From an uncultured Gammaproteobacteria bacterium (lineage in GTDB: Bacteria > Pseudomonadota > Gammaproteobacteria > UBA6429 > Thiohalophilaceae), in assembly GCA_913064945.1 (NCBI GenBank), contig CAJYAN010000012.1, forward strand, positions 58,640 to 122,639: a DNA stretch of 64,000 nucleotides, written 5' to 3'. How positions within the stretch are numbered: position 1 is the first letter of the stretch; every line of letters begins with the position of its first letter. A model generated the notes under the pieces. The model was not told where the DNA came from. It searched no databases and worked only from the letters and a program-made list of their open reading frames with translations. Position numbers and translations under genes: made by a program. This document shows, piece by piece, positions 24,796-35,044 of this stretch.

Positions 24796-25002
24796 CTAGA
24801 TTTTTACAAAATAGGGGATTGCCATTAGCACGCCGCCGGAGATCACCAGTAGATATACATTCGCCACGAAATAAGGCACTACGCAGAGTAAGACGCCCAC
24901 TAAAAACGGCACCACCGCGCGTTGTTTTTTTCCATAAATAAAAAAACCAAATCCAATAGAGCCAAAAACCAGCCCCCAGAGAAGTTGTGCAGTACTTTCC
25001 AT
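24796..25002 (-). CDS. Small two-to-three-helix membrane protein
   Basis: This 68-residue protein (starting MESTAQLLWGL) has helices at about 5-22, 29-43 and 46-64, with a basic YGKKQR loop. I chose the Met at 25002 because the longer frame to 25086 adds a polar stretch unlike a membrane protein N-terminus. It has no recognised family. The 389-bp gap that follows (25003-25391) shows no gene or obvious repeat. Confidence 0.6.
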   Translation of the reverse strand: MESTAQLLWGLVFGSIGFGFFIYGKKQRAVVPFLVGVLLCVVPYFVANVYLLVISGGVLMAIPYFVKI

Positions 25003-25391
25003 ATGTGTAATTCTGCCTTGCGTTATTGCTCTGCCATGTGATGATGCCGTCATAAAATTGTAGCAATACCATGACAGGCGAACCATTACAAATCATCCAG
25101 TATAGGTGTACTTTATACTATGACATGACCGATTTCTCATATATTATTGCAGCGATCATTTATAATTCGTCTCATTCGCATGGATAGTCTGGACCGAGAC
25201 CTGTTCTACACTCCCGACACACAAATTAATGCAGCTCACCATGGATTGTCGCTGAATCAGGCCGCTTGAATATTAGGTGCGCGGAATTCAGGCTGTGACG
25301 TTGTGAACCAGTGCACTGCACGTTCGTCAGACCCGCAAATACGAACTGAATTTATCGAAATATTAATCACACGACTTATAACTGGAGACCC

Positions 25392-26348
25392 ATGCCAGAA
25401 GTAACAGACTTCCAAAGTAACCGTCCACGTTTTAAAGACTATCCGTTTTTTAAAAATTTTCGTGGCTGGTTTCTCTATGGCCTGATTTATGTCATGCAGT
25501 TTATTCCGACGCGCCTGAGCTGGCTGCTGGGGACACTGCTCGGAAATCTTGCCGCTCTGCTCTATCGAACCAATACCATCCCGGTAAACCTGACACTTTG
25601 TTTTCCCCAACTCAGCAAACTAAAACGTCGACAATTAAGACAACAGTATTTTCGTCACCTGGGACAATCGTTTCTCAATCTGGGGCTGGCCTGGTCCGGT
25701 TCCGCCCGCCGTATCAAACGACATGTCCACATTAATGGCGCTGAACATGTCAATCGTGCGCTCGCGCAGGGCAAAGGCGTCATCCTGCTGGCACCCCACG
25801 TCATCGGTCTGGAATTGGGTTTTAAACGTATCTCGCTGGAGTGGCCGTCGATCTGCATGTATCGCAAGCCCCGCTGTCCTCTGCAGCATCAACTGAGTCG
25901 CTATTTTCGCACCCGCCACGGCGGCCAATGTCTGGAGCGCTATCAAAGTCTCAAGCCACTGGTGAGCATGATCAAAAAGGGCACGTTGTTTTATTATTTG
26001 CCAGATCAGGACCCGGACCACCCCGGCAAGGATTACGTCTTTGCTCCCTTTTTCGCCCATCCGGCGGCGACCTTTACCGCCCTGAGTCGCCTGGCCCGCA
26101 TAAGCAATGCCGTCGTAGTGCCGCTATTCACCTATCAACGTCCCTTTGGTGGCGGTTATGACATACGACTGATGCCACCGCTAGACAATTTTCCAAGCGG
26201 CGATGACCTGGTTGACGCTACGGCCATGAACAGGGCGATTGAGAAGGGCGTTAGCAGAATGCCGGATCAGTATTTCTGGTCATATCGACGTTTTAAGACC
26301 CAGCCGGATAGTGCCGCCTCACCCTATCTCAAGCCTGTGGATCATTAA
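25392..26348 (+). CDS. LpxL/HtrB-family lipid A acyltransferase
   Basis: The 318-residue protein has one N-terminal membrane segment (~32-60) and the acyltransferase catalytic H-x4-E motif in GVILLAPHVIGLELGFK near residue 136. A DQDPDHPGKDYVFAPFF segment near 205 is typical of LpxL/LpxM enzymes. It transfers lauroyl- or myristoyl-type chains from acyl-ACP to the lipid A precursor at the inner membrane. Its precise position among LpxL, LpxM and LpxP cannot be fixed. It stands alone. Confidence 0.9.
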   Translation: MPEVTDFQSNRPRFKDYPFFKNFRGWFLYGLIYVMQFIPTRLSWLLGTLLGNLAALLYRTNTIPVNLTLCFPQLSKLKRRQLRQQYFRHLGQSFLNLGLAWSGSARRIKRHVHINGAEHVNRALAQGKGVILLAPHVIGLELGFKRISLEWPSICMYRKPRCPLQHQLSRYFRTRHGGQCLERYQSLKPLVSMIKKGTLFYYLPDQDPDHPGKDYVFAPFFAHPAATFTALSRLARISNAVVVPLFTYQRPFGGGYDIRLMPPLDNFPSGDDLVDATAMNRAIEKGVSRMPDQYFWSYRRFKTQPDSAASPYLKPVDH

Positions 26349-26402
26349 CATTGCAAGCTGTTCACTACTAACGCGATGGCGTCGACATATAAACATTTTG
26401 CT

Positions 26403-26801
26403 TTAGCTATCATCCGTTTCTTTATAGGGATAACGCGCATGCCCGTAACGGACCGCCAAAATCGCCATGGCGATTAAAAACGCGGCACCGGCAATGCCGA
26501 TGATTCTCCAGGTATCCAGATTTTTCATATCCAGGATGAGATATCTCGCCAGCGCCACCATGGCGATATACAGCGGCATCCTTACCGGCAGCTTACCGGA
26601 ATCAAGATACATGGCGACCATGGCAAACACCTCCAGATAGATAAACAGAAGCAGCAAATCCGCCAATGTGATTGTCTGCGCCGCCACCATCGTTGTCACT
26701 TCCATGGCCATTGCGATCACGGTAAAAATGGCGATGAGCAACAGGCCTACATCCTGTACCCATTCCAGGCTCTTATGCCCGTAGCGCTGTACCTTATTCA
26801 T
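26403..26801 (-). CDS. psiE: PsiE-family membrane protein
   Basis: The 132-residue protein has four membrane helices and matches the PsiE pattern (DLLLLFIYLEVFAMVAMYLDSGKLPVRMPLYIAMVALAR). In E. coli psiE is phosphate-starvation inducible, but its function is unknown. The start at 26801 follows a GGGGGA ribosome-binding site; an upstream ATG at 26819 is in frame. No Pho box was identified. Confidence 0.88.
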   Translation of the reverse strand: MNKVQRYGHKSLEWVQDVGLLLIAIFTVIAMAMEVTTMVAAQTITLADLLLLFIYLEVFAMVAMYLDSGKLPVRMPLYIAMVALARYLILDMKNLDTWRIIGIAGAAFLIAMAILAVRYGHARYPYKETDDS

Positions 26802-26950
26802 AGCGGCGTCCCCCACCATTAAATTCGAATCTCATTGTTTTACCCTTTTGCTGTGGCGTGGTGATGCCAGAATTTGAGTGACTGCATCCTACCAAACACA
26901 TACCACAGTAATCAGCACATGTCGGGCATATCTTTATTGCCTGATGCCGG

Positions 26951-28348
26951 TCATTTTGCGACTTTACGATTAATCTGGATATGATACTTTTTGATCCGAT
27001 GCCATAGACTCCGCTCGCTTATCTTAAGCAACTTGGCCGCCGTTGCCTGCACACCGCCACTTTTCTCCAGTGCCTGCATAATTATTTTTGTCTCTGTCTC
27101 CTGTAGCCAGTCATCCAGAGCTACGTCACCGGGGACCATGAGACCGTCTGCCGCCGGACGTTGTTGCTGTAATGGACGCCGCCGCACCTTATCCGGCAAA
27201 TCATCCACCTGTATCAGGTCACTATTACAGGTCAGCAGTGACCGCTCAATGGCATTGCGAAGCTCACGAACATTACCAGGCCAGGTATACTGAGTCATCG
27301 CGCTTAACGCCTCATCGCTAATACCGATAACTGCCTTGCCCATTTCGGCGCGAAACTCTATCAGAAAGGCATTGGCCAGCATGGGAATATCCTCTGTCCT
27401 TTCCCGTAGGGGTGGCGCATGAATATTATAGACATCCAGTCGATATAAGAGGTCTTCACGAAACCGATTTAATTTTACCAGCTCATGCAGGTTGCCATTG
27501 GTGGCGGTAATAATTCGCACATCGACACGGCGAATACTATCGCTGCCCACGGGTGAAAATTCACGCTCCTGCAACACGCGCAATAGCTTTGCCTGCAGCT
27601 CCATCTCCAGGTCACCAATCTCATCCAGGAAAAGTGTGCCGTGGTTTGCCTGCTCCAGACGTCCCAGGCGGTTTTGCTGGGCACCGGTAAACGCACCTTT
27701 CACATAACCGAATAACTCACTCTCCATCAGGTCATGCGGTATGGCCGAGCAGTTAATCGCCACCCAGGGATGGTCGGCGCGCGGCCCCATTTCATGAATG
27801 GTACGGGCAACGGCCTCTTTGCCTGTGCCACTCTCACCGGTAATCAGGATATTGGTTTTGAACGGCGCGACCTGTTGAATTTGAGAGCGCAGGCGTTGCA
27901 TGGGTCGACTCTCACCCAGGAGACGATTGCTTCGACGCTCACTCATGACCATGGCATGCCATTGCTGGTTTTCGTTCATCAGGTCACGATAGCGTACGGC
28001 GTTTTCGACCAGGAATATTAACTCTTCCGGCTCAAATGGCTTAGTCAGGTAGTTACTGGCTCCGGCCTGAATACAGTCAATTGCCGAGCGAATCGATCCA
28101 AAGGCGGTAACGACAATGACCGGGACATCGGCACGCAGCAGACGACAACGACGTATAAATTCATCGCCCGACATGCCCGGCATTTTCAGGTCTGACAAAA
28201 TCACATCCAGGTCCGGGTCATTGATCAGGGCCAGGCCGTCTTCTGCACACTCCGCCGTCAAGACACGGTAACCGGCATCCGTTAAGGCGAGCTCCATGAC
28301 CATGCGCATATTGCGCTCATCATCAACGATTAGCACACTACGCTGCAT
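26951..28348 (-). CDS. Sigma-54-dependent response regulator (NtrC family)
   Basis: The 465-residue protein has a receiver domain (1-~120, phospho-acceptor Asp53 in ILSDLKMPGMSG) and an AAA+ domain (~150-380) with Walker A GESGTGKE. The AAA+ domain also carries GAFTGA near residue 217, the loop that contacts sigma-54. A C-terminal Fis-type helix-turn-helix (AAKLLKISERSLWHRIKKYH) completes it. It overlaps the kinase gene by one base. The targets are unknown. The kinase senses outside the cytoplasm, so this is probably not the global NtrC. Confidence 0.93.
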   Translation of the reverse strand: MQRSVLIVDDERNMRMVMELALTDAGYRVLTAECAEDGLALINDPDLDVILSDLKMPGMSGDEFIRRCRLLRADVPVIVVTAFGSIRSAIDCIQAGASNYLTKPFEPEELIFLVENAVRYRDLMNENQQWHAMVMSERRSNRLLGESRPMQRLRSQIQQVAPFKTNILITGESGTGKEAVARTIHEMGPRADHPWVAINCSAIPHDLMESELFGYVKGAFTGAQQNRLGRLEQANHGTLFLDEIGDLEMELQAKLLRVLQEREFSPVGSDSIRRVDVRIITATNGNLHELVKLNRFREDLLYRLDVYNIHAPPLRERTEDIPMLANAFLIEFRAEMGKAVIGISDEALSAMTQYTWPGNVRELRNAIERSLLTCNSDLIQVDDLPDKVRRRPLQQQRPAADGLMVPGDVALDDWLQETETKIIMQALEKSGGVQATAAKLLKISERSLWHRIKKYHIQINRKVAK

Positions 28349-30078
28349 TACTTATTCTCCTTATTCACAATCGGTATGCGCAGAGCAAAGCGCGCTCCGG
28401 CCCAGTCGCCGGGGACAAATTCGAGTTGCGCACCGCTCGCCTCGATCAGGGTATTGGCAATCGTCAGGCCCAGGCCGCTACCCTGGTCCTTGGTGGTAAA
28501 AAAAGGCTCAAACAAACGCGTCATTTTTTCGATGGGGATACCTGGCCCACTATCCTGCAGGTAAATCTCAATTTGCTTATCCTGCACCTGCGTACCGACC
28601 TCCAGTGTCCCGGCATCACTACCCATGGCCTCCAGGGCGTTACGCAATAAGTTCAACCACGCCTGTCGTAATAACTCACTGTCGGCACTGACCTGCAGGT
28701 CACCATGGTTATATACTTTTGTTACGACGATTTCTTCGCGACCGGCCAGCATGACCTGCAAGGCTTTTTCCAGTGGCTCGACCGGGTCGATCACTTTGAA
28801 TTCCGGCCGACGATGCCTGGCCAGCTGCTGAAAATCATTGAGCAGGTGATTCAGTCGCTGGCTCTCTTCCTGGATAACGCGACACATTTCTATGCGCCGC
28901 TGGCTATCTTCCGATCCCGTAAACAATCGAGATGCTGTGTTAATGATACCGATGGGATTACGTATCTCATGCGCCATGGCCAGCGACAATTCCCCCAGGG
29001 CACTTAATTTGTCGCGCTGAAATTCACGTTGCTGCTCATTGCGCGCCTCGCGCAGGCTGATCGCCATGGCATTAAACGCCTGCGCCAGCTCACCCAGCTC
29101 ATCACGAGAATGGATCGGTATCTCGGCACGAAAATCCTGCGCGGCCAGCCGCATCACCGCCTCATGTAAATATTCAACTGGTCGCACCACAATTCGACTC
29201 AGCATGAAACCCACGCCCAGGGCCAGGACTAAACCAAAAAATATAATGGCCAGGCTGAGGGCGCTTTCATCGGTCAGAAATTCCAGCCTGCGTGTGCGCT
29301 CATGACCGCTAAACCAGACGGCCTCGACCTGACCACTGGCCGTCACCACCGGTGAATACAACCCCCAGTACCGACCATCTTCAGCCGTGGCGCTATAGTA
29401 AGACTGCCTGTTTTGTAGCTGTGCAAAGGCCGCCGCCGGCAGGCGTAATTTCAAGGGTCGGCCTTCCTCCGCGAAGGCCGTGGCAAAGTCGCCTTTTTCA
29501 GGATAAAACAAGCGTGTCTTTAAGCCACTGAGTCGACTCATGCGGTTGAGAAACTCTTTATCGAACAGCGTCCCAAGGACAAGTCGATAGTACTGGCCGC
29601 TGCCCGCCGGGATCCGGCTGATGGTAATCGCTGCCAGTAAGTTCTGCGTTCCCATATTGACCTTGACCACGGCCGTTTCCTGTCCCGGTGCCCACGAGGT
29701 CACCAGGGTGGCCGGGCGCGATGAATACAACAGCTCACCCGTTGGGCCGATCACCTGCACCAGACTGATGCCTAGCTCACTGGCCAGCGGCTGTAAATTT
29801 TCGGGGATCGGTGACCTGCCGCGGCTCAATGACAAATGCCGCTGGCCGACCTGGTTGAGGGTGTCGACGAAGAGACGGGCATTTCGGTGCAAATCCGATA
29901 GTGCGCCCTCGTCCAGCTGGGTGGACTCGCGCACCCAATGCTCGATCGATTCATCGATACGCGCCGAGACCCATCGACCTGAGAGCACGCCGGTCACCAG
30001 CATGGGGACCAGAATAATCAGGACAATGACCAGCAGGACTTTACGCTGGAGCTTATTGAGGTGGAATGCTGCCAACAT
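28348..30078 (-). CDS. Sensor histidine kinase partner of the sigma-54 regulator
   Basis: The 576-residue protein has two membrane helices (about 15-35 and 270-295) flanking a periplasmic sensor region of ~235 residues. This is followed by HAMP (~295-350), HisKA with MAHEIRNP (His near 371) and an ATPase domain ending in DSGPGIP and GSGLGL motifs. The periplasmic domain resembles double-Cache sensors, but the ligand is unknown. It overlaps the regulator start by one base, so the two are translationally coupled. Confidence 0.92.
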   Translation of the reverse strand: MLAAFHLNKLQRKVLLVIVLIILVPMLVTGVLSGRWVSARIDESIEHWVRESTQLDEGALSDLHRNARLFVDTLNQVGQRHLSLSRGRSPIPENLQPLASELGISLVQVIGPTGELLYSSRPATLVTSWAPGQETAVVKVNMGTQNLLAAITISRIPAGSGQYYRLVLGTLFDKEFLNRMSRLSGLKTRLFYPEKGDFATAFAEEGRPLKLRLPAAAFAQLQNRQSYYSATAEDGRYWGLYSPVVTASGQVEAVWFSGHERTRRLEFLTDESALSLAIIFFGLVLALGVGFMLSRIVVRPVEYLHEAVMRLAAQDFRAEIPIHSRDELGELAQAFNAMAISLREARNEQQREFQRDKLSALGELSLAMAHEIRNPIGIINTASRLFTGSEDSQRRIEMCRVIQEESQRLNHLLNDFQQLARHRRPEFKVIDPVEPLEKALQVMLAGREEIVVTKVYNHGDLQVSADSELLRQAWLNLLRNALEAMGSDAGTLEVGTQVQDKQIEIYLQDSGPGIPIEKMTRLFEPFFTTKDQGSGLGLTIANTLIEASGAQLEFVPGDWAGARFALRIPIVNKENK

Positions 30079-30269
30079 CTACATATCTTGATGGTTACTA
30101 CATTATTTGCAGGTTGTATAGCATAACAGCGCTGGCCACAAAACGGTTTATTTTTTTATATATTATTGATTTCTAATATAAAAGTCATCACTGACGTAGA
30201 CTGGTCTCGTTTTTGCAAACTGTTAATAGTCACAAGAGTGATCGTACTAGATTTGGACTGAGAGGATTC

Positions 30270-30785
30270 ATGCAAAGCATCGACTACACCGAAAATTTGG
30301 CTACAACCCAGCCGCACAACCCTAAAGGCCAGCTGCGCCATTGGGCACCCGTCCTGATCCCGGTTATCGCCATTGCCCTGGCCATCCTGTTCGGTATGCC
30401 GGATAAAGCCAGCGATGATATTGGCTGGCTAAACCGGCTCGCCAAAGCGGGCGACAGTGGCGCTCAATTACAGGTCGGCCTGGCCTATCGTGATGGCCGC
30501 TATGGCCTGACAGCCGATGCTACAAAAGGCTTTTACTGGCTTCAGCAGGCGGCCAATAACGGTAATGCCTATGCCGAGGATACTGTTGCCGAGATGTACG
30601 CCAGCGGTACCGGCACACCACAGGACATAACCCTGGCCATGCAGTGGTGGACCAAATCCATGCACGATGGCGACCCCCAGGCACGTCTACACATGAGTGA
30701 GGCCCTTATCAAATCAGGCAAGATTCAAGAAGCCGAAGGCCTGCTGCACCGCGATCACACCGATCTAAAATTACAGTACAACTAA
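30270..30785 (+). CDS. Membrane-anchored Sel1-repeat protein
   Basis: The 171-residue protein has one membrane helix (about 25-45) and then Sel1-type TPR-like repeats (DSGAQLQVGLAYRDGRYG, TKGFYWLQQAANNGNAYAE, AMQWWTKSMHDGDPQARL). The start at 30270 follows a GAGAGGA ribosome-binding site; the frame extends upstream only to a TTG. Sel1 repeats mediate protein contacts. It is 21 bp upstream of the DUF599 gene, so the two probably form an operon. Confidence 0.82.
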   Translation: MQSIDYTENLATTQPHNPKGQLRHWAPVLIPVIAIALAILFGMPDKASDDIGWLNRLAKAGDSGAQLQVGLAYRDGRYGLTADATKGFYWLQQAANNGNAYAEDTVAEMYASGTGTPQDITLAMQWWTKSMHDGDPQARLHMSEALIKSGKIQEAEGLLHRDHTDLKLQYN

Positions 30786-30806
30786 CCCCGGAGCGTTCTC
30801 CCTATT

Positions 30807-31631
30807 ATGGCAATACCTTTCCTCGACGCCGGCATATATGCCGGGAGCCTGACACTCATCGCCGCCTATCACTTATATTTGCGTCTGCGCCTGCGGCGCG
30901 ATCGCTCCTATACGATTCAGTCAATTAACAACACCGCGCGCAAGGCCTGGGTCGACAATATCATGTCTGATAAGAGCAACGCTGTGCTCGCTGTTCAGAC
31001 CCTGCGTAACTCTACCATGGCCGCTACCTTTCTCGCCTCAACCGCCATACTCATGAGCATGGGCGTTCTCAACCTGATGCAAAAAAGTACCGGCGACAAT
31101 AATTTATTACATGCCTTGCATAGTAATCTATTCTATGGCGGTGACGTCGAGAATCTTAAACTGTTGATGCTGCTCATTATATTCTTCTGCGCCTTCTTTA
31201 GTTTTTCTATGGCGGTACGTATGTACAATCACGTGGGATATTTAATCAACTCCACAAATACCAAGCTGCACTTTACTCCCTCTACCCGCTATGTCAGTGG
31301 CATGCTGAATCGCAGTGGCAGTTATTATAGCTATGGTATGCGTGCCTATTATATTTCGGTGCCCATGATATTCTCCCTGTACAGCCCGTATTTCATGGCG
31401 GCCGCCAGTCTTGGGTTGATTATCCTGCTTTACAATATCGATCGTGCGCCCAAGCACGAAGTAAAAGCCGCCAGCGGTAGTGTTGGTAGCCAGGAACATG
31501 GACATGATACATTGCTATCATTCTGCATACTCCCGGCGAATGAGATGCCACCCTCTGAAAGCCCCGATGCCAATACTCATCATGCTGATGCACAAGATAA
31601 AGGCGAAACAAACAGCGGCAGCGCCAGTTAG
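30807..31631 (+). CDS. DUF599-family membrane protein
   Basis: The 274-residue protein has membrane helices at about 10-28, 74-95, 115-140 and 190-210, and the DUF599 phrase RKAWVDNIM-x-AVQTLRNSTMAATFLASTAI. The C-terminal ~50 residues are polar and His/Glu-rich and look disordered. The function of the family is unknown. It follows the Sel1 protein in what looks like an operon. Confidence 0.85.
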   Translation: MAIPFLDAGIYAGSLTLIAAYHLYLRLRLRRDRSYTIQSINNTARKAWVDNIMSDKSNAVLAVQTLRNSTMAATFLASTAILMSMGVLNLMQKSTGDNNLLHALHSNLFYGGDVENLKLLMLLIIFFCAFFSFSMAVRMYNHVGYLINSTNTKLHFTPSTRYVSGMLNRSGSYYSYGMRAYYISVPMIFSLYSPYFMAAASLGLIILLYNIDRAPKHEVKAASGSVGSQEHGHDTLLSFCILPANEMPPSESPDANTHHADAQDKGETNSGSAS

Positions 31632-31681
31632 CCAACGTAACTTCATCACCCGCGTCAACCAGCACTCAATCTCCAGCGGTT

Positions 31682-31715
31682 AACCCTGTCTGCCCCCGAG
31701 GGGACAGGCAGGGTT
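31682..31715 (+). terminator. Possible terminator hairpin after the DUF599 gene
   Basis: AACCCTG at the left pairs with CAGGGTT at the right, with an inner CTGCCCC/GGGGACAG continuation, giving a long GC-rich hairpin 50 bases after the stop. There is no T-run, so it may act through Rho-independent pausing or only stabilise the mRNA 3' end. The rest of the 406-bp gap (31632-32037) contains no gene. Confidence 0.4.
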
Positions 31716-32037
31716 AATGGCGCGATGTTAAAGGCAACTATCGTTGACTGCCGAATGGCTAGCTTTATTCTCGCTGTGTTAGCACTGCTGAGGATCAGCA
31801 TTAGGGAAAGAAAACAGGCGTCCTCTCCATCGAGCATGACCTGTCATGCAGATAGATCGATGGATGCCGTTCTTCAGCCTGGTGGTGAAAAAAATCATGC
31901 ATCGCTCTACTGCTGAAACGACAATGTGCTGCGTCTCTGGTAAATAACCTGAAACCTAAACCGTCACTATACTTGCTGAATTATTTGACACATGAAACTT
32001 TCATACCGAAACGCCCTAAACAGTATTTAGTCACACA

Positions 32038-34080
32038 TTAGGGCTCGGCATGAACGGCAATACAATCTTTTCCAGAATGCTTGGCTTTATAGAGCGCCTT
32101 ATCGGCTTCCTGCATTATTTTTTCAACACACTTTTGTGGTGCCTTGATCGACTGATCGTAACAACTGATGCCTATACTGGCCGTGATGCGATAGGTCACA
32201 TTCTCGCCGCAATCCAGTTGTCTGATTTTCTCCAGTATACGTTTCGCCACCTGCACGGCCTTATCACAATTATTCTGTTGCAGGGCAAAAATAAATTCCT
32301 CCCCGCCGAGCCGAGCAACAATGTCAGACTCTCTTGCGCACTGACTAATTGCCTCAGCAACTTTAATCAGTGTTTTATCACCTTCAAGGTGGCCATAGGT
32401 ATCATTGATCGATTTAAAATTATCAATATCAATCATTAATACCGCTGCTTTAGTGTTGTAGCGGTCGCACTGCTGAATGAGCTTATTAAAATGCTCAATA
32501 AAATAACGACGATTATATATGCCGGTAAGGTCGTCGTGGGTACTTAAGGATTCCGCCCTGGCAAGGGCCTCCTGCAGTTCTTTAGTGCGCAGGGTAATAT
32601 CTGAATCCATATCACGAATGACCCGATTATAGACAATCAACTGTCCCAGCATATTGGCATAAACCATCAAAAAGCGTTCATGCCATTCGCTGAAGACATT
32701 CGGCTTGCTGTGAGAGACATTCAAAACTCCAAGTGTAATATCCTGAAAACGGACAGGAACACAAATTAAAGATCCAGGCACATAATCCTGGTGTGTAGCG
32801 AGTTTCTTAAACAGCGGGTCTACTGCACAATTGCGCGCATGTTTCATTTCACCGCTTTTCGCCACCATTCCAATAATGCCTTCACCTAAGGCAAAGGTAT
32901 GGGTGGCAATCGATTTTTTTTCTTGCGTGGCTTCATTCACAAAGTGCTCATCCCAGCCAAGTCCGGAAACGTTAACCAGGGTACTGTCTTTATTTAAGAA
33001 AATGGAACAGCGTTGCATGTCCTGATGTTCCATTAATATTTTCAGTGCATCCTTGAGAATTTCGCTCTCGTTCTTGTCGCGGATATCGAGATCGCTTAAT
33101 GAACGAATCGAGGATAATGATCCGATGGTATCAACCAGTCGATCCTTTAACTCCAGTGCCGCATCGGCGATCGCCGCCGGGTTATAAAACTCGGGTTTCG
33201 CACCACTGATAATTTCTGATAATTCCAGATTTACCGTCAACTGCTCAAGACATTTCTTTCTTACCGTCTCCGCATCATCGCTACTGATGCCCAGCATTCT
33301 TGATCTTGCCGCGTTAAAAGGACTGCTACTCTCCTGCTGCACCAGATTCGTCGCCCACTCATGGGCGGTCCCAACAATGCCGCTCAGCGCCCAGTAAGGT
33401 CCACGATAATCCGGGTTATGATAATGCTCGGCGATGGTAATAATACTATCGGGTAAGTGCCAGTACCGCAGTAACGCCGCACCCACCAATCGATACGTCA
33501 CACCAAACATGCCCTCTGTGCGCGAAGCCAGGCTTTCGTTACCAATCTCGTTTTCAACGAGGAGATCATTGAGTGCCTCAGGGTAGAGGTGGGCAAGCGC
33601 AAGTAATCCAATATCATGTAGCAGACCGGAGAGATAGGCCTCTTCCGGGTGTACGGCCAGTTTTTTCTCCGCCTTTTTACTCAGCTCGCGGGCGGCATGG
33701 GCGGTGAGGATGCCATGCAGCCAGAAACGACCTGGGCGAAATGATGGACACTGCTGGTTAGAAAAGGGTTCCTGTAACGCCGTCGCTATGGCAAAGCTTT
33801 TTACCGTTCGCATTCCCACCAGCATAATGGCATCCTGCAGGCTGTGAATTGGCTTATTGCGACGAAAATAGGCGCTATTGGCAAGGCCCACGATCTTGCC
33901 GGAGAGTGTTGGGCACTGGTCAATAATACCGGCAAGCTCACGCTCACCGATGTCCTCATCCGACAACGCCTTGACGAGGCGAGTTACCGCCACATCCAAC
34001 TGCGGCAGATCGTCGAGTAGCGCCAGACCAGCAGACAGAGAGCCGTGACCTGCGACCACAGTGGAATGTTCTTTGTTCAT
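32038..34080 (-). CDS. HDOD-GAF-GGDEF diguanylate cyclase
   Basis: The 680-residue protein has an N-terminal HDOD domain (~15-215; PTLSGKIVGLANSAYFRRNK, LLHDIGLLALAH). A GAF domain (~345-480; HTFALGEGIIGMVAKSGE) and a C-terminal GGDEF domain (~515-675) follow. The active-site motif is GGEEF near residue 594, preceded by an R-x-x-D inhibitory site (RESDIVARL), so it should make c-di-GMP with product inhibition. The GAF domain suggests control by a small ligand. It is a soluble cytoplasmic protein, single gene, with its own promoter region of ~200 bp. Confidence 0.92.
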   Translation of the reverse strand: MNKEHSTVVAGHGSLSAGLALLDDLPQLDVAVTRLVKALSDEDIGERELAGIIDQCPTLSGKIVGLANSAYFRRNKPIHSLQDAIMLVGMRTVKSFAIATALQEPFSNQQCPSFRPGRFWLHGILTAHAARELSKKAEKKLAVHPEEAYLSGLLHDIGLLALAHLYPEALNDLLVENEIGNESLASRTEGMFGVTYRLVGAALLRYWHLPDSIITIAEHYHNPDYRGPYWALSGIVGTAHEWATNLVQQESSSPFNAARSRMLGISSDDAETVRKKCLEQLTVNLELSEIISGAKPEFYNPAAIADAALELKDRLVDTIGSLSSIRSLSDLDIRDKNESEILKDALKILMEHQDMQRCSIFLNKDSTLVNVSGLGWDEHFVNEATQEKKSIATHTFALGEGIIGMVAKSGEMKHARNCAVDPLFKKLATHQDYVPGSLICVPVRFQDITLGVLNVSHSKPNVFSEWHERFLMVYANMLGQLIVYNRVIRDMDSDITLRTKELQEALARAESLSTHDDLTGIYNRRYFIEHFNKLIQQCDRYNTKAAVLMIDIDNFKSINDTYGHLEGDKTLIKVAEAISQCARESDIVARLGGEEFIFALQQNNCDKAVQVAKRILEKIRQLDCGENVTYRITASIGISCYDQSIKAPQKCVEKIMQEADKALYKAKHSGKDCIAVHAEP

Positions 34081-34289
34081 TAATCGGTTAAATACCTGTA
34101 CTGAAATTGCATTATTAATAAGCCTATATCGGCCTACTAGTATAATGGTTTAGGCAAAGTACGGATATAAACGATTCTGACTCATTCCGCCTGATGTCCC
34201 ACCATTTTACTCAGTTAGATACCAGTATGAGTTTTAGGGTCAAAAAGGCCGTCCGTCCCGACGTGAGTTAACACTAACGCGCAGCCGCA

Positions 34290-34967
34290 TCACGTCGCTT
34301 CGGATGCATCTGCCACTGCCGCGACAAAAATGATCGAGGCCACGGCTCGGGTTTCTGGATTCACCGGTTCATGGATTGCGCGTAGCTGCAGCTGGTGCTT
34401 CGCAAAGAGCGACTTCCACGCCTCCAGCGTCCGAAAGTACCAGGGCGCGGGTTGACGAAACTGCTCGCTAAAACCCTCCCATGAACCTTGCCGCCAGCCA
34501 CTTTGGTCGCCACAGGCAGTGCCTGGATGAATGGTCTGCACAATAAAGACAGCCTGCTTTTCTAACAGTTGTGGTATCTGCTTAAACAGACCGTTCACTG
34601 GCTCCTCGCCAAGCAGTGAAAAATTACAGACCACGACATCAAATTTTTCGTTCAGGTTGAGCGGCGTGATCTTTTCATACGGCGACAGCCTAAAACGGCC
34701 TTTTCCAAAATGTTGTGCATACTCGATAAACTCCGGGATAACATCAATACCCAATGCATCGATGTCCGAATTTACCAGGGCACGTACCAGCCAGCCTTCA
34801 CCACACCCGATATCAAGAACGTTGCGCGGCTGCTGTGCCAGTATCGCCTTCAGGATAGCGTCATTCGTGACAAGTGTTCTACTGGAAATCTCATTATTAC
34901 GAATCGCATCTATCCACGGCGCAACGTTCTTTTGCCAGGATTCGATTATTTTGCCATCTTCACTCAT
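34290..34967 (-). CDS. Class I SAM-dependent methyltransferase
   Basis: The 225-residue protein has the SAM-binding motif VLDIGCGEGWLVRAL (~residues 54-68) and a following acidic strand (DALGIDV). The region FDVVVCNFSLLGEE fits motif IV. The C-terminal WKSLFAKHQLQLRAIHEPV segment is a usual small-molecule methyltransferase end. The substrate is unknown. The start at 34967 follows an AGGAA ribosome-binding site, and 35006 would add 13 residues. It is 77 bp downstream of the JmjC-like gene and may be co-transcribed. Confidence 0.85.
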   Translation of the reverse strand: MSEDGKIIESWQKNVAPWIDAIRNNEISSRTLVTNDAILKAILAQQPRNVLDIGCGEGWLVRALVNSDIDALGIDVIPEFIEYAQHFGKGRFRLSPYEKITPLNLNEKFDVVVCNFSLLGEEPVNGLFKQIPQLLEKQAVFIVQTIHPGTACGDQSGWRQGSWEGFSEQFRQPAPWYFRTLEAWKSLFAKHQLQLRAIHEPVNPETRAVASIIFVAAVADASEAT

Positions 34968-35044
34968 CTGTATTCCTATGCGTATGGATCGTTCCCTCAT
35001 AACCACTCAACACAACCAGGTCACTATCACCAGGCTTTACTGCC

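Noticed and set aside
26951..30078. Two-component pair as the NtrB/NtrC controlling the nitrogen block
   Set aside because: The kinase has a large periplasmic sensor and membrane helices, unlike cytoplasmic NtrB, and no glnA is adjacent; the link to the sigma-54 promoters cannot be claimed.
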